NCBI GenBank assembly: GCA_033782935.1
Contig: JAWQEG010002480.1
Span: forward strand, 1 to 64,000
DNA from: Petrolisthes cinctipes
Lineage: Eukaryota > Arthropoda > Malacostraca > Decapoda > Porcellanidae
Reading direction: 5' to 3'
Length of the DNA stretch: 64,000 nucleotides
Under the pieces are notes generated by a model. That model searched no databases, was not told the origin of the DNA, and saw only the letters and a list, made by a program, of their open reading frames with translations. Numbering within the stretch: position 1 is the first letter of the stretch; every line of letters begins with the position of its first letter. Below, piece by piece: positions 1 through 34,269 of this stretch. Position numbers and translations under genes: made by a program.

Positions 1-80
1 ATACACGTGTTGTTCTTTATTACTAAGATATTTACAACGATGGAAGGAAAGTGTCGGTGGATATATGATTGTGGCTGTAC
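1..80. mobile_element. MITE family A, terminal half
   Basis: The window opens inside a TA-bounded palindromic element. Its terminal sequence ends in TTGTGGCTGTA and matches, inverted, the ends of the fuller copies at 2307, 6494, 19166 and 20349. Only one arm is inside the window. No coding capacity is visible, so it is a non-autonomous DNA element. Confidence 0.75.
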
Positions 81-235
81 CAAAAAATAATTATTACCAC
101 CTTAATTAATAATATTGTTTATCTCTTATCATTTACCTCTTATTTTTATATATCATTATTGTTATTTATTTTAGTGCCCACGTGTTTGTCATTATCTCTA
201 TATTATCTCTCTTTCTCTATCTCTCTACTCGTCAT

Positions 236-700
236 TCTCGTCCAGTGTCCACCTGCTCGTCACTCTTTCGTTCTATATCTCTCTACTCGTCACTTCTCGT
301 CCTCTCTCCACCTACTCGTCACTCTCTCCATCTACCTACTCCACCTTTCTCGATCCATCTACTCGTCACTCTCTCCATCCATCTACTCGTCACTCTCTCC
401 ATCCATCTACTCGTCACTCTCTCCATCTACCTACTCGTCACTCTCTCCATCTACCTACTCGTCACTCTCTCCATCCATCTACTCGTCACTCTCTCCATCT
501 ACCTACTCCACCTCTCTCCATCCATCTACTCGTCACTCTCTCCATCCATCTACTCGTCACTCTCTCCATCTACCTACTCGTTCTCTCTCCATCTACTCAT
601 CCACTCTCCACTCTACTCATCACTCTCTCTATCTACCTACCTACTCGTCACTTTATCCATCTAGCTCTCGTCCTCTCTCCATCGTCCTACTCGTCCCTCC
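236..700. repeat. Minisatellite, CTCTCCATCYATCTACTCGTCA unit family
   Basis: About 20 imperfect copies of a 22-24 bp pyrimidine-rich unit containing CATCTACTCGTCACT. Long open frames across it are a by-product of the unit and are not considered genes. Confidence 0.9.
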
Positions 701-799
701 TTGATGAATATAATGGTTCGTCCACTTATCTTCCCTGTCGCCCCTTTGGTCCAGAGAGCGACCCTGGGCTGCCAGCGGATGTAACAATAATAACCTATT

Positions 800-2123
<1,324 letters not shown>

Positions 2124-2127
2124 TATA

Positions 2128-2265
2128 CTGTACAATCGCAATTCAAAATATGTATTCCGGCTTGCTTTGAATAGCCTGATCGAGTATTAATTAAACGAGC
2201 TCAAGCCAATATGAAACAGGATAAGCGTTGTAATTGGTTCACTAGTATGTCAAATGATTCGAAAC
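2128..2265. mobile_element. MITE family T fragment
   Basis: This stretch resembles 49380-49470, sharing GATCGAGTATTAA-like, CAAGCC and ATGA(G)ACAGGATAA blocks. That second site lies next to a TA-CAGTCACGAG terminus. It is a degenerate, end-less copy. Confidence 0.45.
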
Positions 2266-2306
2266 TTCAACAACAAGACCTGGATACAAATTATGGATTG
2301 CCAGTG

Positions 2307-2526
2307 TACAGCCACAATCAAATATCCACCGACACTTTCATTCCATCGTAGTAAATATCTTGGTAATAAAGAACAACACTTGTATGATTTTGCAGCACCT
2401 CATAATAATAAAAATTGAGGGGGTTGAGTTGACGTATGGTGTTGTTGTATGATTATATTTTGATATGATACTGATGTATTTGCACGATGGAAGGGAAGTG
2501 TCGGTGGTTATTTGATTGTGGCTGTA
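2307..2526. mobile_element. MITE family A, full-length copy
   Basis: It is a palindromic, TA-bounded element of about 220 bp with ends TACAGCCACAATCAAATATC and its complement. The middle contains TAATAATAAA and GAGGGGGTTGAGTTGACG. The TA target and CAG-like terminal bases fit Tc1/mariner-derived MITEs. No transposase is encoded. Confidence 0.85.
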
Positions 2527-2638
2527 CTCATATTTTACTTGCACTATCTACTGTACTTGCTCAATTGTACACTTGTTTATACAATAATATCCACGAATAA
2601 ATAAATATTGGAGACCAACCCTTTGCTACCCATTACAG

Positions 2639-2836
2639 GTGATGTACCGTGTTGGTGGCCGTGTGGGGAGGTCATTGGGCCACGGATGTCACTACTTGGG
2701 TCACGGCCTGGCCAACATGACCACCTACACCCCCGACGCTGCTTACATTGGTCCCATTACCCCCATCAATAGAACACACGAGGGAGAGTACGTCTATATC
2801 CCCGGCCACACCTCCGTCAGCAGCTACCCTTACTGA
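2639..2836 (+). CDS. Possible terminal coding exon of an unidentified gene
   Basis: An open segment of 65 codons follows a good 3' splice site (CTACCCATTACAG) and ends at TGA 2834-2836. Unlike its surroundings it has a high-complexity, GC-rich composition and a normal-looking amino-acid mix. It is rich in Gly, His and Tyr near the start (GHGCHYLGHG) and ends in SSYPY. No membrane segment or catalytic motif is evident, and I do not recognise the family. The frame is phase 0 if the exon starts at 2639. The upstream exons would lie before this window or be unrecognised. An AATAAA at about 3706 could serve as its polyadenylation signal, though it lies inside a repeat. It could instead be a fragment of a mobile element. 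Confidence 0.45.
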   Translation: MMYRVGGRVGRSLGHGCHYLGHGLANMTTYTPDAAYIGPITPINRTHEGEYVYIPGHTSVSSYPY

Positions 2837-2873
2837 TATCGCTCATAAGGGGGTAATATACACAACATTATGG

Positions 2874-3061
2874 TACAGCCATGGGTGATAGTGGTGCACC
2901 AGGGTCCAAGGAGTGTTGGAGAGCAACTGAACAGAGTTCGAAAAAGTGAGTCTTCTAAACCTCTCTCAACGTCGAGAATGGTTTGGAAAATTCACTTGTT
3001 CTAACTGTGTTCAGTTGCTTTTCAACACTCCTTGGACCCTGGTCCACCACTATCACCCATT
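2874..3061. mobile_element. MITE family B, copy 1
   Basis: This is a palindromic element with one end TACAGCCATGGGTGATAGTG and the other its degraded complement (CACTATCACCCATTG). A second, better preserved copy is at 3878-4072. It is non-coding. Confidence 0.8.
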
Positions 3062-3065
3062 GGTG

Positions 3066-3440
3066 GGGCGCCTTGATTCCCCCAAAGTATGCCAAGGTAC
3101 AGGATCAGATTAACGAAACTAATGGTGTCCTGTTGCTTGGAATAGTTTGAAGGAATCAGTTACTCCAGATTTACCACCGACACAGGGCAGTATAATTTTA
3201 TAGTCATGTCCTGAAATATGGGGAAAACAACATAAGGTGACGTGGAACTTTCATAATGTTTCACGAGTTGCATTTAATTACGGGGGCGTGGGCACAGTGT
3301 TGGTAAATCCGGAGCAACTGATTCCTCCAAACTATTCCAAGCAACAGTATACCATTCTTTTTGTCGATCTGGTTCTGTTTCCTGGCTTACTTTGGAGGAA
3401 TGATGGTGTTTTAATGTTCCAAAAGTATGCCATATCTTTA
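3066..3440. mobile_element. TTAA-type MITE family I, two degraded pieces
   Basis: Blocks at about 3068-3225 and 3296-3440 carry the family I hallmark TTCCTCCAAACTATTCCAAG and CCTTGATTCC(C/T)CCAAAGTATG, in opposite orientations. The ends are degraded. Intact copies elsewhere are bounded by TTAA, for example 24204-24364. Confidence 0.65.
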
Positions 3441-3515
3441 ATCTTCAGACAAAATCGAGACTATTGAAGCTCACTGTACACTATAAATAAGACTAAAGTG
3501 TGTGTCCATTACCAC

Positions 3516-3763
3516 CAGGGCCGGTATTTACAAGACATCTTAGAGTTAAGACTTGTTCCTTTGTTTGTATTACTGACCTCACCATTGAGTTTTAGATTAA
3601 TTTCGAAGCAGTGAATGGTTTAGTTATTCCATTTGTATGAGCTGTTGTTATGTTTTCGAAGCAGTGTTGGGTACTATAGGTCCTCGCCATGAATGAATGC
3701 TTATGAATAAAATTTTAAGTTAAGAGTGAACTTTACTTTTGTGAATACGGGCCCAGATGTCAC
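3516..3763. mobile_element. Palindromic element family Q
   Basis: The ends CAGGGCCGGTATTTACAA and GTGAATACGGGCCC are imperfect inverted repeats. A longer, inverted copy with the same ends is at 60073-60413. The inside contains TTTCGAAGCAGTG repeated twice. No reading frame supports a protein. Confidence 0.75.
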
Positions 3764-3877
3764 TATAATAACAAGGTGTGGTTTTTTATTACTCTTCACA
3801 AATATAATGACTCTTGTGGCAACTTTAGAGGGAATCTTGTTCAAAAGCCACGTACAGTATGTATGTATGTATGTATG

Positions 3878-4072
3878 TACAGCCATGGGTGATAGTGGTG
3901 GACCAGGGTCCAAAGAGTGTTGGACAGCAACAAAACAGAGTTCCAACAAGTGAATTTTTTCAAACTATTCTCAACGTTGAGAGAGGTTTAGAAGACTCAC
4001 TTTTTCGAACTGTGTTCAGTTGCTCTCCAACACTCCTTGGACTCTGGTCCACTACTATCAGCCATGGCTGTA
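3878..4072. mobile_element. MITE family B, copy 2 (TA-bounded palindrome)
   Basis: Arms start TACAGCCATGG at the left and end CCATGGCTGTA at the right, and the inner arms pair over most of their length. It is the first of five palindromes in a row and sits in a (GTAT)n tract that supplies TA targets. Confidence 0.9.
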
Positions 4073-4083
4073 CAGTATGTATG

Positions 4084-4307
4084 TACAGTTGGACACATGA
4101 ATGGGTGGTACAGCCCAGGTGAAAGATACTTGTCCCATTTGAGTAACCACCAGTGTCTGTTATCAGGTACTTGCTTTTTATTACCATCCTCAATACTGAC
4201 TTGTGCCCCTGATGTCTCCTATTTGGCACTTAATAAGGAACTTGATATTGGGAGAAATTGACCATCTTTCACCTGGGCTGTACCACCCATTCATGTGTCC
4301 AACTGTA
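4084..4307. mobile_element. MITE family C (TA-bounded palindrome)
   Basis: The terminal arms of about 45 bp, starting TACAGTTGGACACATGAATG, are near-perfect inverted repeats. The centre is unpaired. The right terminal TA is shared with the next element. Confidence 0.9.
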
Positions 4308-4548
4308 CAGTCGTGGTCAATAATAATCATCCACATAAGGGTATCTTAAACAATTTACTGTCTAATGTTTTCAAGTTCACTTAATTATGATGTTATTGTT
4401 TTAAGTAGTGCGTAGCTGCTTGTATTAAATTAAAATATGGTATTTAACCTATTTATTGGAAAGTTTATCATCTAAGGAACTTAGGGAAGCAGTCATACTC
4501 TTACGTGAGTTACACCTATATGGATGATTATATATGACCGCGACTGTA
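4306..4548. mobile_element. MITE family D, copy 1 (TA-bounded)
   Basis: The ends are TACAGTCGTGGTCAATAATA and its degraded complement (GACCGCGACTGTA). A second copy in the opposite orientation lies at 62663-62893, upstream of Sos exon 2. Confidence 0.9.
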
Positions 4549-4564
4549 CAGTATGTATAGTATG

Positions 4565-4773
4565 TACAGTTGGATACCATAGTCTCTAGCCCACCTGGTC
4601 GAAGCCCGAAATCTGGAGCAGGCGGTTTTTAGACGACAGCCCACCCCAAGCCTCCATTAGTTCAAGACGTGTGTAGCCTGGTGATGGTTTGGGTGGGCTG
4701 TCATCCAGAAACCTCCTGCTCCAGATCTCGGGCTTCGACTCAGGTGGGCTAGAGACTATAGTATCCAAGTGTA
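4565..4773. mobile_element. MITE family E (TA-bounded palindrome)
   Basis: It is a near-complete palindrome with long arms, including GGGCTTCGACTCAGGTGGGC paired with its left-arm counterpart. The ends TACAGTTGGATACCATAGTC and GACTATAGTATCCAAGTGTA are bounded by TA. Confidence 0.85.
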
Positions 4774-4775
4774 TG

Positions 4776-4942
4776 TACAGTCGGCGGCAAAAGTCCTGTC
4801 GCCTCGATTGCTTCACCGAGGCACGCGATGTTCATAGACTCGAGTTTATTAGGTGTAGAAAACGTGCGTATATCTCGAGTCCATGAACACTGCCTGTCTC
4901 GGTGAAGCAGGTGTGGCGACAGGACTTATGCCGCCGACCGTA
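4776..4942. mobile_element. MITE family F (TA-bounded palindrome)
   Basis: The arms start TACAGTCGGCGGCAAAAGTC and end ATGCCGCCGACCGTA, pairing over about 70 bp. A related partial end (GACAAAAGTCGTGTCG) follows at about 4952. Confidence 0.85.
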
Positions 4943-5198
4943 CAGTACTATCAGAGACAAAAGTCGTGTCGCTGTTTTGTCCAATGATTTGATATAACTC
5001 GTGAAACTTAATGAAAGACCCACCACAGTAACCTCTACCAGCTGTTTCCTACACTGATACTCATAACCGCAATAATAGTTACCAATTTTAATAAACTAAA
5101 AAAAAGCCAGAACAAGTACCGTACCGTAATTATCGACCATATGTATAGGTGTTGGATGGGCCATTATCAGGTCAATACTGATGATCCCTTCTTTTATT

Positions 5199-5486
5199 AA
5201 GGGGAGAGTTTTGTGTTGGTCAATCTGAAGCAACTGAACCCTCTATTACAACTATTCCAAGCAACAGAACAACACCATTATTTTTGCTCTTCTGGTCCTG
5301 TTTCCTGGCCTAGTTTGGAGGAATGGAAGGAAGGTGTTGGTGGTTATTTGATTGTGGTTGTACACATTAGAGTTCCTTGATTTTTCCCCCCAAAGTATGC
5401 CAGGAAACACAACCAGGAAACAGATTAATTAACACAAGTAATGGTGGCCTGTTTTTTTGCTTGGAATAGTTTATAGGAATCAGTTG

Positions 5487-5524
<38 letters not shown>

Positions 5525-5560
5525 GTTCTCCAGATTTACCAACACTGTACTATGCCCCTA
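5199..5560. mobile_element. Family I pieces with a family A scrap and a poly(A) run
   Basis: Two family I halves in opposite orientation flank a short family A terminal piece (GGTGTTGGTGGTTATTTGATTG near 5332-5355). A 29-base poly(A) run at about 5491 interrupts the second half. This is a nested, degraded patch. Confidence 0.6.
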
Positions 5561-5769
5561 AATTAAATGTTCAAGTTTGTATACATAGAGGTTTGTTTCT
5601 TGGTGGGTGTCATTCATGTTACTCTGTTTTATTAATGAAGGTGTGTTAGGTGAATTTTTGGAAGTATATGCATGCACCTTGATTGAATAGGCTCGGTTTA
5701 ATGTTCCTATACGGTATAGACGATAAGATTATAAGATGATGATATTTATGCTCGCTTTTAACGAGAATT

Positions 5770-5975
5770 CTTTCACACACACACAGACACACACACACAC
5801 ACACAATACCTACCCCATTGTAACACACACAACACACAATACTAACCCCTCAGTTACAAACACACACACACACACAATGCCTACCCCTCAGTAACACACA
5901 CACACACACACACACAAAATACTTACCCCATAGTAACACACGCAGACACACAATACCTACCCCTCAGTATCGTAT

Positions 5976-6010
<35 letters not shown>
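5770..6010. repeat. (CA)n-rich minisatellite
   Basis: CA runs are joined by a recurring CAATACCTACCCCTCAGTAA motif, about five copies. Confidence 0.9.
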
Positions 6011-6089
6011 GTTACTTCTATTACGAAAAATAAACCTAAAAACAAACAAATATATACACAATAAAAATACGTTTGATGGACAGTTTGTG

Positions 6090-6217
6090 TATACAGAGTG
6101 ATTAAACATTCTATGCATTAAATTGAATGATGATCTGCTTGGATAATTTTAAGCAAATATGTCTTTATGATAAAATGTCGAATTATACATAGTTTAGCTG
6201 TTGAATCACTCTGTATA
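6090..6217. mobile_element. MITE family R (short TA-bounded element)
   Basis: The inverted ends TATACAGAGTGATT and AATCACTCTGTATA bound about 128 bp of AT-rich sequence. The TA-flanked ACAGAGTGATT end fits a mariner-type MITE. Confidence 0.75.
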
Positions 6218-6493
6218 TACAGTAATACAGAAATCTGTAGTATTAAGTCTTAACATAGAATAGCTATTTCTTTTGATAGTCATATTTTTATTAAGCTGTA
6301 TATATATACTGTTATTGTATGCTATATATATATTGCTTGTCATTATCACTGCCTACATGCTGCTTGTAATGCATGCCTTACAGTAAGACTGACTGATAAT
6401 TATAATAATGTTGGTGATTTATAGAGACATACAAATTTATATGAACTGTGTTAGAAAAATAATGGAAAGATACAGGATGAAATGTACAGTAGG

Positions 6494-6814
6494 TACAGCC
6501 ACAATTATATATCCACCGACACTTTCCTTCCATTGTAGTAAATATCTTGGTAATAAAGAACAACACGTGTATGATATTGCAGCACCTCATAATAATAATA
6601 ATAATAATAATAACAATAACCAACACTTTCCTTCCCTCGTAGTAAATATCTTGGTAATAATGAACAACACGTGTATGATTTTGCAGCACCTCATAATAAT
6701 AATTGAGGGGGTTGAGTTGACGTAAGGTGTTGTTGCATGATTATATTTTGATATGATACTAATTTAATTGCACGATGGAAGGAAAATGTCGGTGGTTATT
6801 TGATTGTGGCTGTA
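6494..6814. mobile_element. MITE family A, copy with internal duplication
   Basis: The ends are as in the 2307 copy, but the segment from TTCCATCGTAG-like sequence to GCAGCACCTCATAATAATAA occurs twice, joined by (AAT)n. The same arrangement is in the copy at 20349, so this is a subfamily. Confidence 0.85.
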
Positions 6815-6872
6815 CATCAATATAAAAAGGAAATTATTAAAAAAAATTATACGTATTCTAGGTAGTTTCATT

Positions 6873-7060
6873 CTATGATGTTCTACGATATGATGATTGG
6901 GTTGATATTAGGCGCCGCAACAGTGAGGTCATATAGCGCTCGAGTATAAAGAAGGTAATTGAGAGGTGGGACAGTAAGCACAACACAATAGGTAACAGAT
7001 GAAAAGAAGGGACAGCTAGAGAAGAGAAAGCCCCTTTTAGTGGCCTTTTATGACAAGCTA
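6873..7060 (-). repeat. Dispersed repeat family P, minus orientation
   Basis: It is the complement of copies at 33106, 59400 and 17020. The hallmark is GGCGCCGCAACAGTGAGGTC followed by GAGAGGTGGGACAGTAAGCA. There is no inverted repeat, and an (ATCA)n-like tail follows in other copies, so it may be the 3' end of a retroelement. Confidence 0.75.
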
Positions 7061-7362
7061 ACCTAACCTTTAATGACAAGCTAACCTAACCTAACCTTTA
7101 ATGACAAGCTAACCTAACCTAACCTTTTATGACAAGCTAAACTAATCTAACCTTTTATGACAAGCTAACCTAACCTAACCTTTTATGACAAGCTAACCTA
7201 ACCTTTTATGACAACCTAACCTAACCTTTTATGACAAGCTAACCTAACCTTTAATGACAAGCTAACCTAACCTAACCTTTTATGACAAGCTAACCTAACC
7301 TTTTATGACAACCTAACCTAACCTTTTATGACAACCTAACCTAACCTTTTATGACAACCAAA
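7040..7362. repeat. Minisatellite with CCTAA-rich units
   Basis: About 12 copies of a unit built on CTTTTATGACAAGCTAACCT, with unit length varying by 5 because CCTAA is present once or twice. The CCTAA part resembles the telomeric repeat. Confidence 0.9.
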
Positions 7363-7435
7363 CCATAGATATCTATTTAGACTTCAACTTCTTTAAAAGG
7401 TTGATACGAAATTATCTGGGTAGGTAACTGGAGGA

Positions 7436-7636
7436 TATCCACCAACACTTTTCTTCCATCGTAGTAAATATCTTGGTAATAAAGAACAACACGTGTATGA
7501 TTTTGCAGCACCTCATAATAATAATTGAGGGGGTTGAGTTGTCGTAAGGTGTTGTTGTAAGATTATATTTTGATATGATACGGATTTATTTGCACGATGG
7601 AAGGAAAGTTTTGGTGGTTATTTGATTGTGGCTGTA
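7436..7636. mobile_element. MITE family A, left-truncated copy
   Basis: The interior and right arm match the 2307 copy. The left end is degraded (CCACCAACACTTTTCTTCC). It lies directly before the gypsy fragment. Confidence 0.75.
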
Positions 7637-7648
7637 CATTTATAGGAG

Positions 7649-9640
7649 TTGGTACAGCCACAATCAAGTAACCTGCTTCCTCTCCTTCCTTCCAACACCC
7701 CTCTTACCCCACCCTTTAAACACATACATCCACCTCCACTCCCCCCACATCCATTCAGCCTCATACACATAATACACCACCCTTCCCCCAGCATCACACA
7801 CCTATTCCACACTCATACCCACAACATCAAATTCACACACACATATCCACTCAGCCCCAACAAACAACGACGCAACACCATCTCCCTAACACGTATACAC
7901 ACACCAGTACTCCATTCCCTAACACACAACCCCAACACATCCACCCTTATCTTCACCAACATGTCACCTCATCCCTACGCATTCTCCCTCCTTTGCCTCA
8001 ATACACTACCTCACACAGCACAACGATACCCCCACATGTCAATCCTTCACCCCAGCAATACAATAACATCACTCCACTCACGCAACTGAAATTCTATCAC
8101 CAACGCTTTGGTAATGTCGCACGTAATTGCCGCCCACCTTGCCAGTGGGCGTCCCCTGACATTTGCCAGCCACCAATTGGTTACCAGGAAAACGAGTAAG
8201 GCGGTGGCAAGAACATGCCTATAAGAAACCACCGCCACACATCCTAGCCAACCCACCGGGCCTGCAACATGCGTACACAAGACACAACGATACAAGAACC
8301 ATGATTACCATACCTTCGGGGCAACAAACAAGCACACGAACCCTCAGGATGCCTCTCTGCCTGCACCTCTACGTCACTCCTACGCCGCCGCCGTACGTTC
8401 CTCACACTCTACGCTACGACAAGTTGATCTACACGCCCAAGCCACCCACGCTACTGTGCCATGCCCTCAACCACGCACGGACCCAGCTCATTGTACGTCG
8501 TCCCGTGTACACGCACATGTCCCTCCTTTCACGCCCCCAGACCTTTCCCCTGCGGGTACGTATGTGCCCCTACGCAATCATGCTCGCACACTGCTATGGG
8601 CAGAGGACCTCGAGTCAGGGGACACGTTCCTTATCGACTCGGGCTCCGAAGTTAGCGTGGTTCCCCCCCTGGAGAAGGACCGCAAGAGGCAGGCGTCTAC
8701 CGCTTACGACCTCCTCGCTGCAAACCTGTCTCCTATCGCCACCTACGGAACCAGGAGTAAGGGCGTCACATTGTTGAAGGACGAGTATGTAGTATGGCCG
8801 TTCGTGGTAGCGGATGTACAAGCACCAATATTAGGCTTGGACTTCCTGATGGCACACGACTTGTTAATCGATGCTAAACGTAACAGACTCATACACCAAA
8901 CTTCAGGAGCTACTATTCCCACCAGAAACTGCCGACAAGCCACACCTACTACCACACAAATCACACAAACCAACACTTACGATAGCATTATTCACTCCTA
9001 CGCTCTGCAGAGACTTCACTCAGAATCAAAGATGCAGGTATCCGCCACACAATCACTACGACGGGCCCCCCAGTTTTTGTCAAGCCTCGACGTATGCCCC
9101 CGGAACGACTAGGAGCTGCACAACGGGAGTTCACAGTGATGATCAAGCATGGGGTAGCCAGGCCGTCTGACAGCTCGTGGGCGTCACCCCTGCACATGGT
9201 ACCCAAACAGCAAGAAGGTGAATGGAGGGCTTGCGGGGATTACAGGGCCCTGAATGCAGTCACCATTCCTGACAGGTATCCAATCCCGCGTGTTCTTGAT
9301 TTTCACTCGAAGCTGCAAGGATGTACTGTTTTCTCCAAAATTGACCTCGTCAGGGCTTTCCACCAAATTCCCGTTGCAGAGGAGGATATAAAAAACGGCG
9401 ATAACCACACCCTTCGGACTGTACGAATTCCCCGTAATGAATTTCGGCTTACGTAACGCAGCGCAGACATGCCAGAGATTTATGGGTAAGGTACTACGAG
9501 GCCTCGATTACGTAGTGGTATATATAGACGACATCCTCATCACGTCTAGCAATCATACGCAACACCAGCAACACCTGCGGGAATTATTTTCCCGCCTACA
9601 GGAGTATACACTGTATACACTGTATAAATAAACTCAAGAA
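7649..9640 (+). pseudogene. Ty3/gypsy-type retrotransposon fragment (gag-protease-RT), broken
   Basis: This is a degraded LTR-retrotransposon polyprotein. The first part is Pro-, Thr- and His-rich, gag-like. An aspartic-protease core LIDSGSEVSVVPP has its DSG triad at 8636-8644. The RT region starts about 9094 (MPPERLGAAQ) and continues through CGDYRALNAVTIPDRYPIPR and FSKIDLVRAFHQIP. The catalytic YIDDIL is at about 9517-9535. The frame changes between protease and RT and again by a shift at about 9390-9400. RNase H, integrase and LTRs are missing because it stops at about 9610. A sister copy on the other strand is at 46960-48690. The family is clear; the exact clade is not. Confidence 0.85.
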
Positions 9641-9730
9641 TTGTTTAGAATAGCAAGTGTAAATGCGAACTTAGAAAAAAAAAAAATTATACTCCGTCAT
9701 CCGTTGTCAAATCCCTCTGGACCAAGCGAC

Positions 9731-9772
9731 TTGTATCTTGTCTCCCATTTCTGGTGGGAGACAAGATACAAC
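9731..9772. other. Perfect 17-bp inverted repeat (hairpin)
   Basis: The arms TTGTATCTTGTCTCCCA and its exact complement are separated by a 7-8 base loop. It lies in otherwise featureless sequence just after the gypsy fragment. It may be a terminator, a MITE remnant or chance; no function is supported. Confidence 0.6.
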
Positions 9773-10034
9773 CGAAATTTTGTCTCTGGACTGTCTAGCG
9801 ACAAATTTAGATTTTCCTAAGAGAATCTGGCAACAGTCTAGCGACATTGTTGCGCGACTTTTGCTGGATAAAGTATCTTGGTGTGTACGGGACCAAGGGA
9901 CAGTGTCTAGCGATTTGTCAGACGGCAGACAGCCTTATCAAGGGAGGTGCCGATGAAAAGATATACAGATACAGCTTCCCGGTTCCCGCTCATCATACAC
10001 AACATCAACAACAAAGACGTGGTTTTGAGCAGTG

Positions 10035-10245
10035 TTGCCAAATATGAAGAATTTTTCCTAGACGTGGAGAATAATGGGAATACCCGGGATAGTATACTTT
10101 TAATAGACAGGAGTGTCTTGATTCCTCCAAAGTATGCCAGGAAACAGACCCACATGAAGAACAAAAATGGTATCCTGCCAGCTGTTGCCTGGGATAGTTT
10201 GGAGGAATCATTTGCTCCAGATTTACCACCCAAAACAATGTGCTA
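10035..10245. mobile_element. TTAA-type MITE family I, diverged copy
   Basis: CTTGATTCCTCCAAAGTATG and GTTTGGAGGAATCATTTGCT mark a diverged family I copy. The ends are degraded. Confidence 0.6.
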
Positions 10246-10259
10246 CATATACCCCAATG

Positions 10260-10690
10260 GGTAAATTATATAACGATTGTTCGAGTTAATGGGAACATTT
10301 CGGTAAATATTGAAAGCATTACCGTTATGGCGTATGGTTTTTCTACCTTCATTACCCACTTATTTAGACCATTCTAAGACTATTTTCTTCCATGGCATTT
10401 TCCCTGCAATTCCCCCATTTCCAACATAACTCATTCAAATATTCAAATGGGGCGATTTGAAATTAGTATGACCTTACCCAACCTAACCTCAAAAATGCCT
10501 AGCTTCAGCACATTGGGATAGCCAACCAGGTGAGTCACAGCAGACTACCGGGACCTAACCAGGGCAAACTACCGAGAAATAACCGTACGTGGTAATTAAA
10601 GTACAGGAAATGACCACTAGGGCAAAATACTACAGGGACCTAGCCGGATCTGGCAACACTGCTACAAAACGGTATTTCTTTTAATATATA
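10260..10690. mobile_element. Palindromic element family N, copy
   Basis: The hallmarks in order are TGGTTTTTCTACCTTCATTA, ATGGGGCGATTTGAAATTAG, CCTTACCCAACCTAACC and GGCAACACTGCTACAAAACG. A cleaner copy is at 55995-56312, where the inverted ends TTGAAAGAATTACCGTT and AACGGTAATTCTTTCAA can be seen. Confidence 0.75.
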
Positions 10691-10969
10691 CCAAAATTTC
10701 TTACAGACGAAATATCAAGATGTTAATTATTAATATACGGCTACAGTGTCTTCAGGAGTAAATAGGGAATTTCTGAGGTAAGATAGGTAAATTCTGATGT
10801 TGTTAAAACTGGGGAATTTTTTTTGGCAACACTGCTTATGTTTTTGTTTACTAATGAAGCAGACCTGGCAAGTTGGCAGCACTGCTTATGTTTGTTTACA
10901 AAAGCATCGTGGGTGGTTGAAAATAATAATAAGTTGTATATTGTTTTGTCAAGTACATATACATTTATA

Positions 10970-11200
10970 TATATATATATATACATAGAGTACACATTTA
11001 CATACACATACACATACACATTATACATACACACACATACATACAGTACACATTTATATACACATATACATATAACTTGCATATCCATACACATACACAT
11101 TATACATACAGTACACATTTACATACACATACACATAATTATACACACGCACATACATACACATATACATAATTATACACACACACACACACATACGCAC
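10970..11200. repeat. (TA)n and (CATA)n microsatellites upstream of Cdk7
   Basis: TA and ACATACACA runs continue to within 3 bases of the Cdk7 start codon, so the immediate 5' UTR is low-complexity. No TATA box, initiator or upstream exon can be picked out with confidence. Confidence 0.8.
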
Positions 11201-11202
11201 AC

Positions 11203-33810
<22,608 letters not shown>

Positions 33811-33850
33811 TGAAGATAAAAGGTTGGTATGTCAGAATATCCATTGGTGG

Positions 33851-33931
33851 TACAGTTGCCTCCAAAAATTGCGAGACACTACCTGTTAGACTCTAGCAGG
33901 TAGTGTCTCGAAATTTTTGAAGGCAACTGTA
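33851..33931. mobile_element. MITE family H, 81-bp near-perfect hairpin in the predicted Cdk7 3' UTR
   Basis: The 38-base arms start TACAGTTGCCTCCAAAAATT, have 3 mismatches, and leave a 5-base loop (GACTC). TA is at both ends. It begins 41 bases after the Cdk7 stop codon and sits inside a family S relative. Confidence 0.9.
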
Positions 33932-33959
33932 CATACGAAGGTGTTGTACCACCACTCCA

Positions 33960-34220
33960 TAGTCAAGAAACAACACAGCCATCGCATCGTATACACTCAC
34001 ACACACACAGCCATCGCATCGTATACACACACACACACATGCACAGAAGTTGTTCTTGCATACCACTAACACTTTTATCAATGGTTTATACTTTGGTTTA
34101 AAACACACACACACACACACACTAATCACACACACACACATACACACATACACATATATCATGGAAGATTACAAACACACACACACACACACACACATAC
34201 ACATATATCATGGAAGATTT

Positions 34221-34269
<49 letters not shown>

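Noticed and set aside
36..704. Open frames over the CTACTCGTCA minisatellite
   Set aside because: The unit is stop-free in more than one frame; no start context, splice signals or protein similarity.
7649..9640. Endogenous virus with an envelope gene
   Set aside because: Only gag-like, protease and RT pieces are present; no envelope-like frame follows.
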